Of a stretch of 64,000 nt of DNA, positions 43,801 through 56,515 are shown in pieces. This stretch comes from Catenaria anguillulae PL171 (lineage: Eukaryota; Blastocladiomycota; Blastocladiomycetes; Blastocladiales; Catenariaceae), in NCBI GenBank assembly GCA_002102555.1, contig MCFL01000034.1, positions 241,890 through 305,889 of the forward strand, read 5' to 3'. The number at the start of each line of letters is the position of its first letter. The stretch's first letter is position 1. The notes beneath the pieces are model-generated. The model ran no database searches. It saw nothing but the letters and a program-made list of their open reading frames with translations, and was not told the origin of the DNA. A program made the position numbers and the translations under genes.

Positions 43801-44725
43801 CTCCCTTGTGCGCTGCAAACTTTCAATTTGGACTTGCAAGTTGCCGTCGGGCACCAGCGCATCAAACCCGAGCTCCTCAATCCTGCGAATCACATCACGC
43901 ACGCCAATTTTCCCCGTGACGAGCGTGATTTTGGCGCGCTTGGTTGCCACCGACACACTCACGTGCAAGACGCCGGGGAGCTTGCCGACCTCGCGTTCAA
44001 TGGTCCCGAGCACACCGAACACGTCATGCCGTACACGTCCAGGTCGAGCGTGGTTGTGTTGCAGGCGACGCCCCAGACCGCGCAAGGGCTGCTGTGGCAT
44101 CGGCAGACAGGGGACGTCGACTGAGAGAATGGTGGCGTCAAAGCCGGCATCGTTGATGGCGGTTTCAAGCGATTCGGGCGAGCTGAGTTTTGGGTCAAAG
44201 TGAATGGTGGCGCGCTCAGCTAGCAGCGAAACGGTGACCGAATAGATGCCGGGTAGTGAAGAAACGACTCGTTCAATGGCCCCGACGCACGCCGTGCATG
44301 TCATGCCGTGCACAGACAAGGTGGCCGAGTGGGCCGTGGAAGGGATAGTGGACGTTGTTGCAGTTGATTTTGGTGGGTTAGGTGCGGCTGGTGGGGCGGG
44401 AGAGGGAGGTGGAAGGGAAGCGGGAGCCGGGGCGAGAGACGCAAATGGGTCATCCATGAGCAAGATGGGCACTTGCGCGGGTGCAACGGTGGGCTCAGTC
44501 ACATCAAAGCCAGCGTCGCGGATGGCTTCAGCGACGGCATGGACTGTGGGTGCAACAGCATCGGGGGCAAAGACGGGGACAGATAGAGGGTGGCTTGCGC
44601 GGCGGCAAGGTCGACGGTGAGCGGAGCAGCGAGGCCTGGAAGGTCGCCGTGACGGCAAGGATGGCCTTGACGCAGGACTGGCATGTCATACCGTCGACGG
44701 CCAGCGTGACGGAATTTGACGACAT
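40894..44725 (-). CDS. CCC2: Copper-transporting P1B-type ATPase (CCC2/ATP7 family), frame-broken
   Basis: This is a Cu(I) pump that loads secretory cuproenzymes in the Golgi. The ATG at 44725 gives [18 protein letters not shown], the first of three heavy-metal-binding domains; the others carry [14 protein letters not shown] and VYGMTCSVC. Pump motifs follow: [15 protein letters not shown], the copper site [44 protein letters not shown] and, across an intron at about 41341-41405, [31 protein letters not shown] is in the last helix. Frame breaks fall near 44645, 44095, 44010, 43628, 43390, 42765, 41930, 41888 and in an insertion at 41440-41865 within the P domain. The exact C-terminus is uncertain: a stop at 40938 in one frame, or 40894 in the frame giving a more acidic tail. 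The motif set is complete, so a functional pump is likely once indels are corrected. Confidence 0.9.
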
Positions 44726-45793
44726 TGTGTTGTCTTTGGGCGTGGATATGGGTGTGGATGTGGATGGAGTCAGTGTTGGCTGGACACAGGCATGGAATTG
44801 AGAGGGACGCATTGACACGCACCACAAGGATATGATACTATCAGATCGGAATGGATTGATCGAAAAGGTTTCAAAGGTCAACGGCGATGTCAATTCGAAG
44901 GGACCAGTCCGAAATAGGCCGGTAGAAGGAGAGAGTGGGGGAGAAAGACGGAAGGCTGTGGGAAGTGCACTTCTGCACTGCGATACGGGAAGAGGGTCGG
45001 CGGTCCGGAATGGTCGTCGATGGTCGGGAAAATTGCAAGTGGAGTGACGCTGACGTTGCAGTGAGCTATACGCCTGTGACGGTGTGTGCATGGGATGAGT
45101 AATGAATAAAGAACTTATCATTGAAAACTACACAAACATTTGGGCTTGCCCTCGCCTTGCCCTCCATGTGCTTGTTTGCATTTAAATTTGCATCGACGAC
45201 CCGTTCCGTTGCCACACCTTTTGGGCAGGGACGCATCACCAACGCCTTCAGCTGCAGCCAACCAGAGTGGAAAAGTAGACGTACGAACAAGCGCAAGTGC
45301 AACGAATGGAGTTGGAAGTGAGAAAGCGAGAGAGCCTGGACGATACTAACTGAAATGCTCGTGTGTTATGGACTCGGACCTCGTCAACGACGACGACGAA
45401 GACGACGAGAGCAGCTGATGACTTGCAATTGATGAATGATGGCTGGATGCGAGCAAGGATGGAGTATGGGCAGCATGCAGAGGCAGGGCTGTGAACTTGA
45501 AGTATATTTACATTTTGCCAGCCGTTGGTCAAGAATATTCAGAAAGCGGTCGATGACACTGGCAGGCCGTTTCTCATTTGGCTGCGGCTGGCGTGTTGAC
45601 CACAACGCGAGCCAAAACGCGAGCAAACGCGAGCTGCCTTGTCATTGCCTGATTGATTGACAACCACCGCCGGCCACCGTATTCTCCGTTTCCATCTGGT
45701 ATGAAAAGATGCACTAGCTCTCGTATAACGATGAATGGTCTATGTCTTTAATGCTCGACCTACACAACCAGCTGGACACCACCCGCTCCCAAG
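44726..45793. other. Intergenic, no gene recognised
   Basis: This 1,068-bp gap contains the copper-ATPase promoter and the 3' region of the next minus-strand gene. Several short open frames on both strands lack any recognisable motif, and no RNA gene was seen. Confidence 0.4.
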
Positions 45794-46884
45794 TCACTCG
45801 CCCTTGAACCCCTCAGCGACCCGCCTCACCTCGGAATCAATGACAGGATCCAGCACCCCGCTCAACATGGGATGCTCCCTCAACGTCTTGAGATGCTTTG
45901 TGGTAAACCTGGCCATCTTGAGCTGCGATTTCACCCTCGACTCGAGCGTCGCCACAATCTGGTCCACATCCCCCGACTGATTGCTTTGCAGCACCACGGG
46001 CAAGAGCAGATCCAAGATCTCGTCCACGTCTTGCAACAGGTCAGGCATCAAGGACGATGGGAGTTGGCGTGAAAGGGCTTTTGTGGCCGCCTGTTCGACT
46101 TGATGGAGCATGGGTCCTTGCTCAGCCAGGGCGTGCAATTCGGAGGGGAGAGGTGGAGGGCCAGAAGAGGGTGGAGCAGTGTCCAAGGCCGGCGATGGCA
46201 TTGGGTTTGGCTGTGCCGTTGTTGTCGCGAGCGACTGAAGACTTGGTGGTGGTGGCGGTGGTGGTGACGCGGGATTGTTTGCCACTGAATCCGCGCCGCG
46301 TGCTGCAGGTCGACGGCTCTGGCCCGAATCATGGCGATCGCTGCCCTGGTACTCGGACGTGTGCCGGTGATGATCCAACGGCTCTAGGTGCCGTTGGCGG
46401 TCTCGGTCCCGGTGATTCTCCTCTTGTGGCCGCCGGGAATAACGGTCCACATGATGTTGGTGGTGCGAATCGCGGCCACGGTCGCGCTCCCAGTCACGGC
46501 TGTCTGTCCTCAATGAATACCTGTCGTCCGTGTACCGTGCGTCACGCCCATAGCCATACTCCCATGTGCCCGATCTCTGTAATCGCCTTGAAGCTGGTGA
46601 TGATCGCGACCCGAACGCCAATCCTGTCGCCAATCGCTGACGCCGCCACGGCCGTGGCCAAACTCGGCATGCGTCTCCCGGTGGTGGTCTCGATGCTCGC
46701 GGAACAGTGCCCGTTCCGAGTGCGAATGCGAATAATCGTCGTGCCGTGACCGCGGGCTGGCTGGCGCTGGAGGTCGGCCGTCCCGATCGTGGCGGTCGAA
46801 CCGATAATCGTGGTGGTCGGACCTCTGATGGCGGGCGGAATCGGTCGCGTGGGAGGGATGAAGGAAGGGGTCGTACGAGTCCAT
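45794..46884 (-). CDS. Hypothetical Arg/Asp/His-rich protein, one frame break
   Basis: I do not recognise this protein. The ATG at 46884 gives MDSYDPFLHPSHATDS. The first ~200 residues are extremely rich in Arg, Asp, His and Ser, with RD/ER dipeptides as in RS-like spliceosomal proteins. The frame changes near 46555, where HGSMAM continues as GYGRDARYTDDRYSLR. A Pro-rich stretch (PASPPPPPPPSLQ) follows. The last ~110 residues look folded and helical: LHALAEQGPMLHQVEQAAT, LMPDLLQDVDEILDLLLPVV and QIVATLESRVKSQLKMARFT, ending VIDSEVRRVAEGFKGE. A nuclear RNA-associated role is only a guess from composition. It is divergent from the IBtk-like gene. Confidence 0.6.
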
Positions 46885-47229
46885 TGCTTGGAGGCTTCAT
46901 GTCAATACAGAGCAAGACATTGTAGACATGAATGCGATATATGCATGCATTCGGATCCACTGAATTATCTGCTGAATTATTATGAAAACGCGCAGGCGGG
47001 CTCTCCGATCCATTCTCTATGTTCGACTCGGAGTCTGTCCAAGTTAAGAATGATTTCGAAATGTTCAATCTTCACACTTGACACTTGAATTGTTGAATAA
47101 ATCCCAGTGCAATCGATTCCCCAGCACTTCTATTACTTTTGCTGCTATGTACCATGCATCCCAAGCAAACCACTGTCAAGGCCCACGTCCACTTCACGGG
47201 GGCTTGCCTCCCTCCACCGCACACTCTCA
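46885..47229. other. Divergent promoter region
   Basis: This 345-bp AT-rich gap lies between the Arg/Asp/His-rich gene (-) and the IBtk-like gene (+). No element could be assigned. Confidence 0.4.
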
Positions 47230-50200
47230 ATGAAGACGGGCACAACTAAATGCTACAGCCCATGGCTCCGCCAGCTCGCAGACTCAGTGTTGCGCCACGA
47301 CCACGGTCAGGTCGCCTCGCTCCTCAAGGCCATTCCCACATGCCAGGACCCGAACACACTGTTGACCGACCCACGCGGCACCACACTCCTGCACCTCGCA
47401 TGCGCATTCAACAAGCACCGCTGTGTCGCTGCCCTCGTCTCGCATGCCTCGGTCAACGTCAACTTGCCCGATATCGAGTCGCAATGGACCCCGCTGCATC
47501 GTGCCTTGTACTCTGGCAACCTGCGCGCCGCCAACCACCTTTTGCTGCACCCTCAAGTCGACCTCAACGCCATCGATGCCCATGGCCACACTCCGCTGCA
47601 TCTCTTGCATCACCTCACACTGCCGCCACTCGCGCTCACGGCGCCAACCGATCTGTTTTCTTGGGGATCCAATGCCAACTATGTCCTGGGCCACGGCCAC
47701 TCCACTCTTGATTCTTCCGCCGCTTCAGTTGCCAACGCACCCGATCCTCCTCCACAACCAAAGCGCACCTCGTTCCGCCCACACGACAATCTCACCACGT
47801 GCGTGTATACGAACGAGTTTGCAGGCATGCCGACCATCACCCACCTGTCTGTCGCCAAATACCACGCGTGCATGCTGACGCACGACCCGACAACCAACCA
47901 AGGGCAACTGTACATGTGGGGCTATGCGTCGGGCGGCCGGCTCGGATCCACATCCACAAGCGCCATTGTCAAACCCACACTTGCCCATTTTGACGGTGGC
48001 ACGCCTACGTTCACGGCCGTTGCCGCCGCACACAACCACACCTTGGCCATCACATCCCTCGGCACCGTTTGGGTCTGGGGATCCAACCAATTCGGGCAAT
48101 GTGGGCTGTCGCTTGACTCTGCCGACGTGGCCGCCCTCGCCAAGGGCTACCCAAAGGCCTACATTGGCGGCAGCAGTGGCCGATCGACCACTTCCGCCAA
48201 CACACACATTGCGCCACGCCCGCTCACCACGGGCCATCTCAAGCGCGAACCCATGGCACCCAATGGCGGCGTTGCCGCATCCAAAATTCACTCGTGCATG
48301 TGGACGTGCGCGTCGCTCGTGACGTTCGGCCTCAATGTCGGGCAATTGGGCCATGGCCGCGACTCGATTGTGGTGCAGCCACGAAAAGTGGCCAGTTTGC
48401 CGGTGGACGATCGTATCGTGGACGTGAAATGCACTGAGCGGTTCACGCTGGTGCTTTTGGATTCGGGCGCCGCGTTTGTGTTGCAGGACTATACCACGCG
48501 TAGACTCAAGCTGGCACCCGTGGCAGGGATTCGCACGTCAGAGCTGGGCAAGGCCGCAGGGTGGTCACAGGCCGCGCCGTTGCGGCCACCCGCCGTCAGA
48601 AAGGTGTGTGCTGTGGATTCGGGCGGCGTGAGTTTTGGCGCCGTCGTCACGGTACAAGGACACGTGTGTGCGTGGAGCGTCCTGGGAAGCGCCCTGCCGC
48701 CACCTGTGCCGGGATCTACTTCGGCCGGCACGAGTAGTGGTACGGGCGAAAGTGCGGATCACCTGCACGACGAGCGCAAAAAGGTCAAGTCGGCACTCAA
48801 GTGGACACCGCCCAAGTACGTGTGGACAGCAACGGGCGCGTTGCGCGGGGCGGGCGAGGCCGTGGATGTGGCCATTGGACTGGACGGCGCGCTGGCCGTT
48901 GTGACCGAGTTTGGATCCAAGTACGCGTTACGCTCGTCGTGGGCGGCAGGCAAGATGCCAAACTGGAGCCTTTTCGCTTTGGATCGTGTCACGCATGTGT
49001 TTGCCAATGGGCATGGGAGTTGGTTTGCATTGCGGAGCAATGCGGTTGTCGCAGTGCCCAAGGACGCGACCGACGATGAGCGTGCGAGGGAGTGGCATCG
49101 ACCAGGCAGGGACGAGGATGTCGAGGAAATGCCCGACAAGGTCGCTTTGGTATCGGCCGAGGGGACACAGCACGTGGTTCACACCCGCTTGTTCTGGATT
49201 TCGATTGGTTCCAAACTGCGCTCAGCTCCTCCTGGACTTTATCTTCCTTGTCCGACTCTGCCATGCCCACCATCTCGCTGGCCAACTTTTCCTCCTCCAC
49301 CCTCTCAGCCTTCCATACCTGGCTGCAATCACGCACCTTTTCGCTTACATACCCTGCGCTTCTCTCGCTCCTCGCGCTCGCCGACTTTCTTTTGCTCGAC
49401 CAACTCAAAGCGCAACTCGCATTTGTTCTCGCGCAATGTGCATCGCCGCACAACCTCGTCGATCTCGTCAACACGTCGCTCGACGTGAACGCCAAACACT
49501 TGCAGCGTGCATGCGCGCGCCTTGTGGTTGCCAATTTTGCCTACTGGCGAAAAAGCACGCCATCGGAAACGAAGCGTGGGACAGGGCCGTGGCGGTTGCT
49601 GAACATGTGTGCAAGGAGGAGCAGGACGCGTTTGCGCCCTTGTGCAACGGGTGGAAGCGCGCCGTGCATCGGCCCGTGGCAGTAGCAAAGATGGCGGGCT
49701 GGAATTGGTACTTGCCCGTTGTGTCGTCTGGATCGGGCGCCGCGGTGACCCTGGACAAGGTTGAGGTGCCGACGGCAGCTGTGAGGGATGAGGAGTCGCA
49801 GGTCGTCCAGGACGAGAATGCGCGGCAGCAAGTGCAGCCCAAGGCTTTGCCTGTCACGCCGAAGCACCAGGTGCAACCGTCACTGCCGTCGACAGCCTTG
49901 CCTTCACCTCCGCCGCCGCCGCTGTTTACGCCTGTTGCCGTGAAAAAGGTTTCGTTGGCCCAGATTCAAGCGCAGGAGGAGGCCAAGAAGAGACTGCGGC
50001 GTGGTCCGCCAGCAAGCGACGCGTCCCCATCTGCCTCGTCTTCTGCTGCCACTCGACCTGCAACGGCTCCAGCCACGGCCCCCGCCTCCATCGGCTTAGC
50101 AGCCTCGCCCGTTCCGATCCGCTTGGCCAATGTGTCGCAAAAGGAGCGCAAGCGGCAAAGCAAAGGCGCAGGTACGTCCGAGCCCATTGTTGCACAAGCA

Positions 50201-50589
50201 CCGTGGGCGCCCCCATCCGCATCGTCGTCATCCTCGCCCGCCATTGCGCCTGCCGCGGGCGGCGGCGGCGCGGCGTCACCCTGGTCCAAAGCGTCCACAC
50301 CCGCCGCCTCGTCATCATCCGCTGCGGACCATCGGCATTGTGGCCTTCACTTGCAAACGTCACGACACCGTTGCCCACTTCGCCTGTTGCCGCTTCGTCG
50401 TCATTTGCGGCCATCCAAAAGGAGCAGCTGCAGGCCAAATCGACCAAGCACCAGCAGGTGAAGAAGGCGTTGGCAGAGATTCAGATTGAGGAGGCGGCCA
50501 TGGCCCAGTTGATGGACAGGTTTCGAGCGAGGCGCGGGGCTGGGTTGGTTTCAGGGGAAATGATGACTGTTGTGGTTGTTCCGAGGTGA
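47230..50589 (+). CDS. IBtk/Btb3-like protein: ankyrin repeats, RCC1 repeats, BTB, frame-broken
   Basis: Family members act as substrate adaptors for cullin-3 ubiquitin ligases. The ATG at 47230 gives MKTGTTKCYSPWLRQLAD. Ankyrin repeats are GTTLLHLACAFNKHRCVAAL, WTPLHRALYSGNLRAANHLL and DAHGHTPLHLLH (residues ~55-135). RCC1 blades follow: LFSWGSNANYVLGHG, LYMWGYASGGRLG, HNHTLAITSLGTVWVWGSNQ and FGLNVGQLGHG. After a frame break near 49190 comes BTB-like helical sequence (YPALLSLLALADFLLLDQLK, ANFAYW). Another break lies near 49555, before NEAWDRAVAVAEHVCKEEQ. A Pro/Ser/Ala-rich linker follows, with a third break near 50330. The C-terminus SSFAAIQKEQLQ...LAEIQIEEAAMAQLMDRF matches the IBtk C-terminal motif (LALIQIEEHAIQDLLVFY in animals). 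Only the latter half of a BTB fold is obvious. About 1,115 residues. Confidence 0.8.
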
Positions 50590-50826
50590 GCGAATTGATT
50601 GTATGTGTCCGCATGTAATAGCTTGTGGGAGTGTTGATCGCATGAAGACACTTTTGTTTGCATGTCTTGTTCGCGCATCTGTTCCTCCTTGCTCAATCGC
50701 GACCACAGTGTGATCCTCAACAACACCATAGGCAATGCCCCACATGTCAAGAATAGAATCCAGTCAATAACACCAAGCAATTCATTCCCTGCACTTCTTT
50801 TCACCACCCCACCGGCCGGCCCCACC

Positions 50827-52788
50827 ATGGCTCGTGGCCTTCCTCGCAAAATCTCCAAACGCAACGAGCTGCACTCGCGACGCTCCCAAGAGTTTTACAA
50901 CTCGGGTGGCGGATCGGGAGCCAACAGCGTATCATCGTCCAATGCCAATAGCGCCGACAACTTAAACACAGCTGCCGATGCGTCTGTTACAGGTGCGCAA
51001 GTTGAGCAGCTATCCCTCCAGACGCAGGGAACCGCTGATGGCGCGTCACAATCGACAACGCCTGTGCCACCCAGAAAGAAGGGCAAGAAGAAGGGACGTG
51101 GGAACCGATCGCAAGAGACATTGAACGGCGCGAATCAAGACGGGGACGACGAGGAAAACAAGGGATCTGGCGGCGCGCAAGATGTCAGCGCCAAAGCTGG
51201 TGATGAAGGAGCGTCGGTCGATACGATGCAGATTTTGAGCGCAATCGACAGCATCATTGGGTCGAGTACCGCGTCCACGATGGCTGCCAATGGTATGGTT
51301 GCATGTACTTTCTCTTACAGACCGATATAGCTACGTGCTTCCTCACGCTCACATGGCCAACTTGAAGTTCCAGAGAAGAACCGGACTCCCTCGCCACGCA
51401 CTAGACTGCCGCCCATCCAGCATGAAAAGAAAAACGACCACTTGTCTGCTTCTGCGTCCACAACCTTGTCTGGAAAGACTCGCAAATCAACGCGCAGCCG
51501 GTCCCCCAGTCCAAACAATCAGGCTGCGTCCAACCTTGAAGATGCAGGTGTCTGCCATCTTGACATGAACGCCAACGACCCACTCTTCTTCTCGGCACCT
51601 AACCCACGCATTTCCCCACGCTCCACTCACCAAGCATGGGTTCAAATCGCTCCTAATGCGTCCACTTCACCCTCGACTAGTGGTCTTGATAAGAGCTTGC
51701 CAGGCACATGGGTATCGAGCACTGAGGGTCTGAACAGCAACAGTTATGCTTCGAAACCAACGGTTCCGGCACCTGGAGTTGACATCCAAGTCATTCCTGT
51801 CACCGACATCTTGCTCGACGACTCGACAAGCGCAAGCGGCGACGACATTAGCTCCATGGTCAATGAGCCGCCGCGTTCCCCGCGGTCCATGCTCTCTTCA
51901 CGCGCAACGTCGCCAGCAATTATCACCAGCGAGGCACAGCGCACTGTGACCGAGGCCGTAACGTCACCCAAGCTCGCCCCTGCGTCCGTCACTTCGTCAT
52001 CGTCCGTGTCGCCCACGACCGAGTTCAACGAAGGCCCTTTGTCGCCGCCGCCGGAAAAGACAGTGGACGAAAGTGGGCAAGTTAGGTCGCCTATTGATGG
52101 ACCGGGAACGCCGCCGCCGACGCCATTGACGACCGTGGGTCCACAACGTGTCGAGTCGCCGTCGCCCAAGGTCAATACGGTCAAAGAAATCAAGGCCCCA
52201 TTGTCGCCAGTTAGTCATGGACCAAGAACACCACCTCCCACTCCATTCACTGCCGCTCCCGCGGCTGTCAATCCCTTGAAGCCAGTTGATGCAGACACTG
52301 TTCAAGTACAGCCCGCCACGTCGTCGCACTTGGTTGCCACTCACCAGTTGCCGAGCGGCTCTCTTGGACTTGCCACCACCCCAGAATCTATGGAGCAACT
52401 GGGCATTACATTTGCGCAGGCACCGCAAGCCCCGATTCCCACACCCCTGCATTCGCATGACTTTGCGTACAAATCCACCTCCTCCTCTCGATCTCCCGCA
52501 ACCAGCGCGCATGCAACTCCAACAACAACGGCCGCACAGAGACAGACCTCCCGCTCACCCAGCCCGTCATCTACGGCCTTGATCCTCTACCCAGGTACCT
52601 CGCCCAAATCGCGGCCACTTTCGCCATCGCCGTCGCCGTCGCCTCCGCCAGCATCGAGGAGTCGCCAAACTTCGGTCACGCTGGGACTGTCGGGGACCAT
52701 GTTGAGGCACACGTTGTTGTTGCCGCTGAGCAGCACGTCGCCGGCGACGAGTCCCGTGCTTAAGGTGCGGAGTGGGCCGGGTATGTGA
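50827..52788 (+). CDS. Hypothetical disordered Ser/Pro/Thr-rich protein
   Basis: I do not recognise this protein. The ATG at 50827 gives MARGLPRKISKRNELHSRRS, then Ser/Asn/Gly-rich sequence, a basic patch (RKKGKKKGRGNR) and an acidic patch. An intron at 51293-51373 joins ANG to EKNRTPSPRTRLPP with consistent phase. The rest is disordered, with many SP and TP dipeptides (RSPSPNN, PPRSPRSML, GTPPPTPLTT, RTPPPTPF), which suggests proline-directed phosphorylation. The GTPPPTPLTT/RTPPPTPF unit recurs, indicating an internal repeat. A strong GTATGTGAG donor at 52781 just before the stop means a further exon is possible, so the 3' end is uncertain. No frame break is seen. Confidence 0.6.
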
Positions 52789-53361
52789 GTTGAAGCAGGC
52801 GGTTGGCGCGGAATGTGGAAGAAGAATGTGGTGACGATGCTTGGCTGTCTGAGCAAGGACGGGGGGGGGGGTCCTTGTGTGTGGGATATCTTTGCATTCA
52901 TTCATACATGTCAGTACTTACGTACATTTCAAACGTGGCTCGCTGTCAATGGGCTGAACGGGGTATGCGTTTGCTTGTTCAGCTGGCCACAGTTTCTGTT
53001 CTGAAATCAAGGCATGCACGGCTTACCATGAGGGCCACAGAAGAATATGTTGCGATGAAGTGGGGATGGGCTAATGATGGCAGAGCAGTGGCCACCCGTT
53101 GCCCTGTGCGTTTGCCTCAATATCCAAAGTGCGCAGCACGGCATATCCTTTGGGAGAAGCGCTTCACCCAGTGCATATGTACATGGGATTGTTGAGAACG
53201 GAACGATGGAATGGCTGAACGGAGCCTGAAACATTCGCACAACCGCTTGCATGGGTACCGCCTCCAGAAATCACTGCCGCGGATACATAATGGAGGCCAT
53301 GAAAGTTGTGATTTGATGGTCAACCACTCACCCACCTAAAGCAGAGCACTCCAAATGTCCC
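52789..53361. other. Intergenic, possible extra exon of upstream gene
   Basis: This 573-bp convergent gap has a G10 run at 52861-52870. If the donor at 52781 is real, a downstream exon of the Ser/Pro-rich gene may begin near 52858. Otherwise nothing was recognised. Confidence 0.35.
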
Positions 53362-54451
53362 TCAGTCGCGACGGCTCCGTTTGCGATCCAAAGAATACTC
53401 GCGCCCATTGCGCTCCCTCTCTCTGTCACGGTCGCGGTAATCCCGTTGGCGTGAGCCCGACCTTGATCGCGGCCGGCGACGCGAGGACGAGGACGCCGGT
53501 GGTTCGTGGCGATCGGTAGGCGACTCAATGTTGCGGTCAGGGCGCGGAGATGCGGTGGCGCCTGGGTCAGGCGCGGTGCGAGAATGGTGGTGAGTATGCA
53601 GTCAGTCAAGAAAAATCGAAAAAAACGAAAGGGCGGCTGCAAACCTTTTGTGGCCAACGTTACAATCGAAGGACGACTGGGATGCTTGCCCTTGGAAATG
53701 GCGATTTTGGACGGTGAAACCCTATCCAGACCAACCAGCACAAATGCCCGTGTCAGTCAAATGGGGGCGTCAAACGACTGGATATTCAACGAACGAAACG
53801 CATACCTCAATGCAGAGCCATCCATCTTGCGTCCAGGCAACTTTTCGACCGCCGCCATCTGATGTTCCGCCGACGAAAACTCGACATAGGCATATTGCAG
53901 ATTGGTTTCGGGATCCACCGAGCTCCCAATCCTCATGCGGCGAATGCCATCGACGAGCGGGTCCAAAAACGCCCGAAGCTTGTCGGAATCGACACCCAGC
54001 GGGACACAATCGATCCTCAAGGTGCGCGAAATGCGCATCTCTTGATCCTCGTCGCGGTGTGCCTCGACGGTCAAAATGGAATCGAGAAACTCAATGCCGT
54101 TGAGATGGGCGGCAACACGAGCTTCGTCGGGCTTGACGAATTCAATGGCAGCTTGAGATGTCGGTGAGGATCCTTCTGGGCTGGATAGGTCATGTGGAAG
54201 CGCAATTGAGAAACCGTCGTCAACGGTCAGCGGGCAGAATCAGCACAAGAAACGTAGCGTACGCAACAACGTGGATGGACTGGACCTCACCAACATGAGC
54301 AAACAGCTTGCGCAGCTTTTCCTCGTCGGCATAGCGGCTGACGCTTGTGATCTATCAAGCAGATGTACGAAGTGGGTAAGGTGTCATGATGGGTGAGCGA
54401 GCGGGCAACGGCGTAAGTGGGGCCGCGTACCACAATCCAATTGGACGGCAT
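53362..54451 (-). CDS. SR-related splicing protein, SREK1/SRSF11-like (two RRMs, RS tail)
   Basis: This is a nuclear RNA-binding protein, probably a splicing regulator, with five exons and 242 residues, frame intact. Exons are 54431-54451, 54291-54351, 53806-54175, 53645-53721 and 53362-53561; introns run 79-115 bp with consistent phases. The ATG at 54451 gives MPSNWIVITSVSRYADEEKL, a short first RRM that looks reduced (QAAIEFVKPDEARVAAHLNG as its second half). The second RRM (residues ~79-157) has TLRIDCVPLGVDSDKL and LQYAYVEFSSAEHQMAAVE. It ends in LRVSPSKIAISKG, like the LKVNHSKxAIVKP element of SREK1-type proteins. The tail (about 200-242) is RS/RD-rich (SRRRPRSRSGSRQRDYRDRD). The SREK1 assignment is by pattern; a different SR family is possible. 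Confidence 0.72.
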
Positions 54452-54928
54452 GATGTTGAATGTGCGATTGCCGAGTGTGCATACATGGAAAGATCAGGAC
54501 ACATGGAATGGCATTCTGGCGATGGTAAACTCATGACCATGTCATGTCTTACGGCCACCTTTCCCCTTCGCCGCTCCATCGAACTGACAGAACTGCCAGT
54601 GGGCGAGTGAAGCGATGATCGACGGACAGACTCGATGTGATGTGTGATGGCCGGAGCGAAGGTCGATGGTGGCATAGCGAGGCATAGCGCTAGCAGCAGG
54701 GAACTTTAAATCACAGACACCAATGCTCTGAATGCATCCCATTTCAACCTCAAGCAATTGTTCCCGGTCCATCAGTCAAGACCGGCACTCGTCCCACTCG
54801 CCACCTACACCAACACCCCGCCACCTGCTTCGCGTCCCGCCGCCCTGCCAGATCCGCCGGTCCCCTTCCCCGACACCTGCCACCAAAGTCTTTCCTCTCG
54901 ACTGAACGCGCTCATTCGCATCGCTACC
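54452..54928. other. Divergent promoter region
   Basis: This 477-bp gap lies between the SR-protein start (-) and the Vma6 start (+). No gene or clear motif is seen. Confidence 0.45.
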
Positions 54929-56201
54929 ATGCTCTACTTTAACGCCGACGACGGCTACCTCGAGGGCATTGTGCGCGGCTACCGCTCGGGCCTGCTCACC
55001 ACCACCCAATACATGAACCTGACCCAATGCGAGTCGCTTGACGACATGAAGATGCAACTTGCCGCGACCGATTACGGCAACTTCTTGGCCAACGAGCCGC
55101 CTCCGTTGACCACGTCCGTCTTTTTCAGCAAGCTCTCCGACAAGCTCGTGGCCGATTTCGCCTACATTCGCGCCAATGCCGTGGGCAAGTTGACAAAGTT
55201 TTTGGATTACCTGACGTATGTTTTGCGGCTTCTACTTACTCACTCACTTGCTTGCCTGTGAGAAGAAGCGTACTTAAGGTTGTGCGTGAATTGCGCTTCT
55301 AGGTATGCGTACATGATTGACAATGTCATTCTCATCATCACGGGCACCTTGCACCAACGTGATCCGTCCGAGTTGCTCGACAAGTGCCACCCGTTGGGCG
55401 TGTTTGAGGCCATGCCCGCATTGACTGTGGCCACTACCGTACAAGATTTGTACACGGTCGCCCTTGTCGAGACTCCTCTCGGTATGCTTGGCTGTTGACA
55501 CCTCACCCAACGTTCCACCCCCTCCCTACCCACTCAGCTGACTGCGGATATGATGCAACCAGGCCCGTACTTCAAGAACTGCCTCAACAGTCATGACCTC
55601 GACGAGCTCAACATTGAAATCATCCGCAACTCGCTCTATAAGGCCTACCTCGAGGACTTCTATCAGTTTTGCACCAACGAGCTCGACGGTGAAACGGGCG
55701 AGGTCATGAAGCGCATTTTGCAATTTGAAGCCGACCGCCGTGTCATCAACATCACCATCAATTCGTTTGGCACCGAGCTGTCCAAGGATGACCGGGCCAA
55801 GTTGTTCCCAACATGCGGCCAATTGTACCCCGATGGGACCGCGCGCTTGGCCAAGGTGGATGATTTGGACGCCGTCAAACTTGTTTTGGAGGGTTACCCT
55901 GTGCGTTGTTGTTTTCGAATCAGCTCAACCATTGGATGTTGTTTCACACCTGCTCACTTTATGATCGCATTAGGATTACCGCCACCTCTTTGACTCGACT
56001 GACAACAAGACGCTCGAAGATCGCTTCTTTGAGCGCGAGGTATTTCTCAACAAGTTGTCATTCATGTCCCAGTTCCACTATGGTGTTTTCTACTCGTTCT
56101 TGCGGTTGCGCGAACAAGAAGTGCGCAACATTGTGTGGATTGCCGAGTGTGTGGCACAAGGCCAACGGGATCGCATCAACAACTATGTGAGCATTTTCTG
56201 A
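54929..56201 (+). CDS. VMA6: V-type proton ATPase subunit d (Vma6)
   Basis: This is the stalk subunit of the V-ATPase V0 sector, which couples ATP hydrolysis to proton pumping in vacuole and endosome membranes. It has four exons, 343 residues and no frame breaks; introns are 55216-55302, 55482-55562 and 55901-55973. The ATG at 54929 gives [20 protein letters not shown]. Conserved blocks include [116 protein letters not shown] and [20 protein letters not shown], with the final IF. Length and ends match yeast and animal subunit d. Confidence 0.96.
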
Positions 56202-56515
56202 GCAAGTTGGTGGCACGTGCCAGTGGTGGCGATGCATGTGTGCATTTTGTTGATATTCTTGTAGTTACATTGAACCTCTCTCTTCCCCCCACACTTCGCT
56301 CTAGTGTGTCGCTCCTGCTTTTCCTTTTCTCTTGCTTTTTTTTTCGGTCATGTCGCCAATCATCATCTGTCTTCCTCGAATTTGCCTGTGATCTGCCTGT
56401 ACTTTGCCGCTCGCAAGATTTTCGACGGCACATCAATGGCAACAGAGCGGACAAGTATCGTACAAAGTACATGGATGGAAATAGGTGTGAACAAAAATGC
56501 CAACACAACACGAGC
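56202..56515. other. Convergent intergenic
   Basis: This 314-bp gap lies between the 3' ends of Vma6 and Nop12 and includes a T-run near 56335-56345. No gene is seen. Confidence 0.45.
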
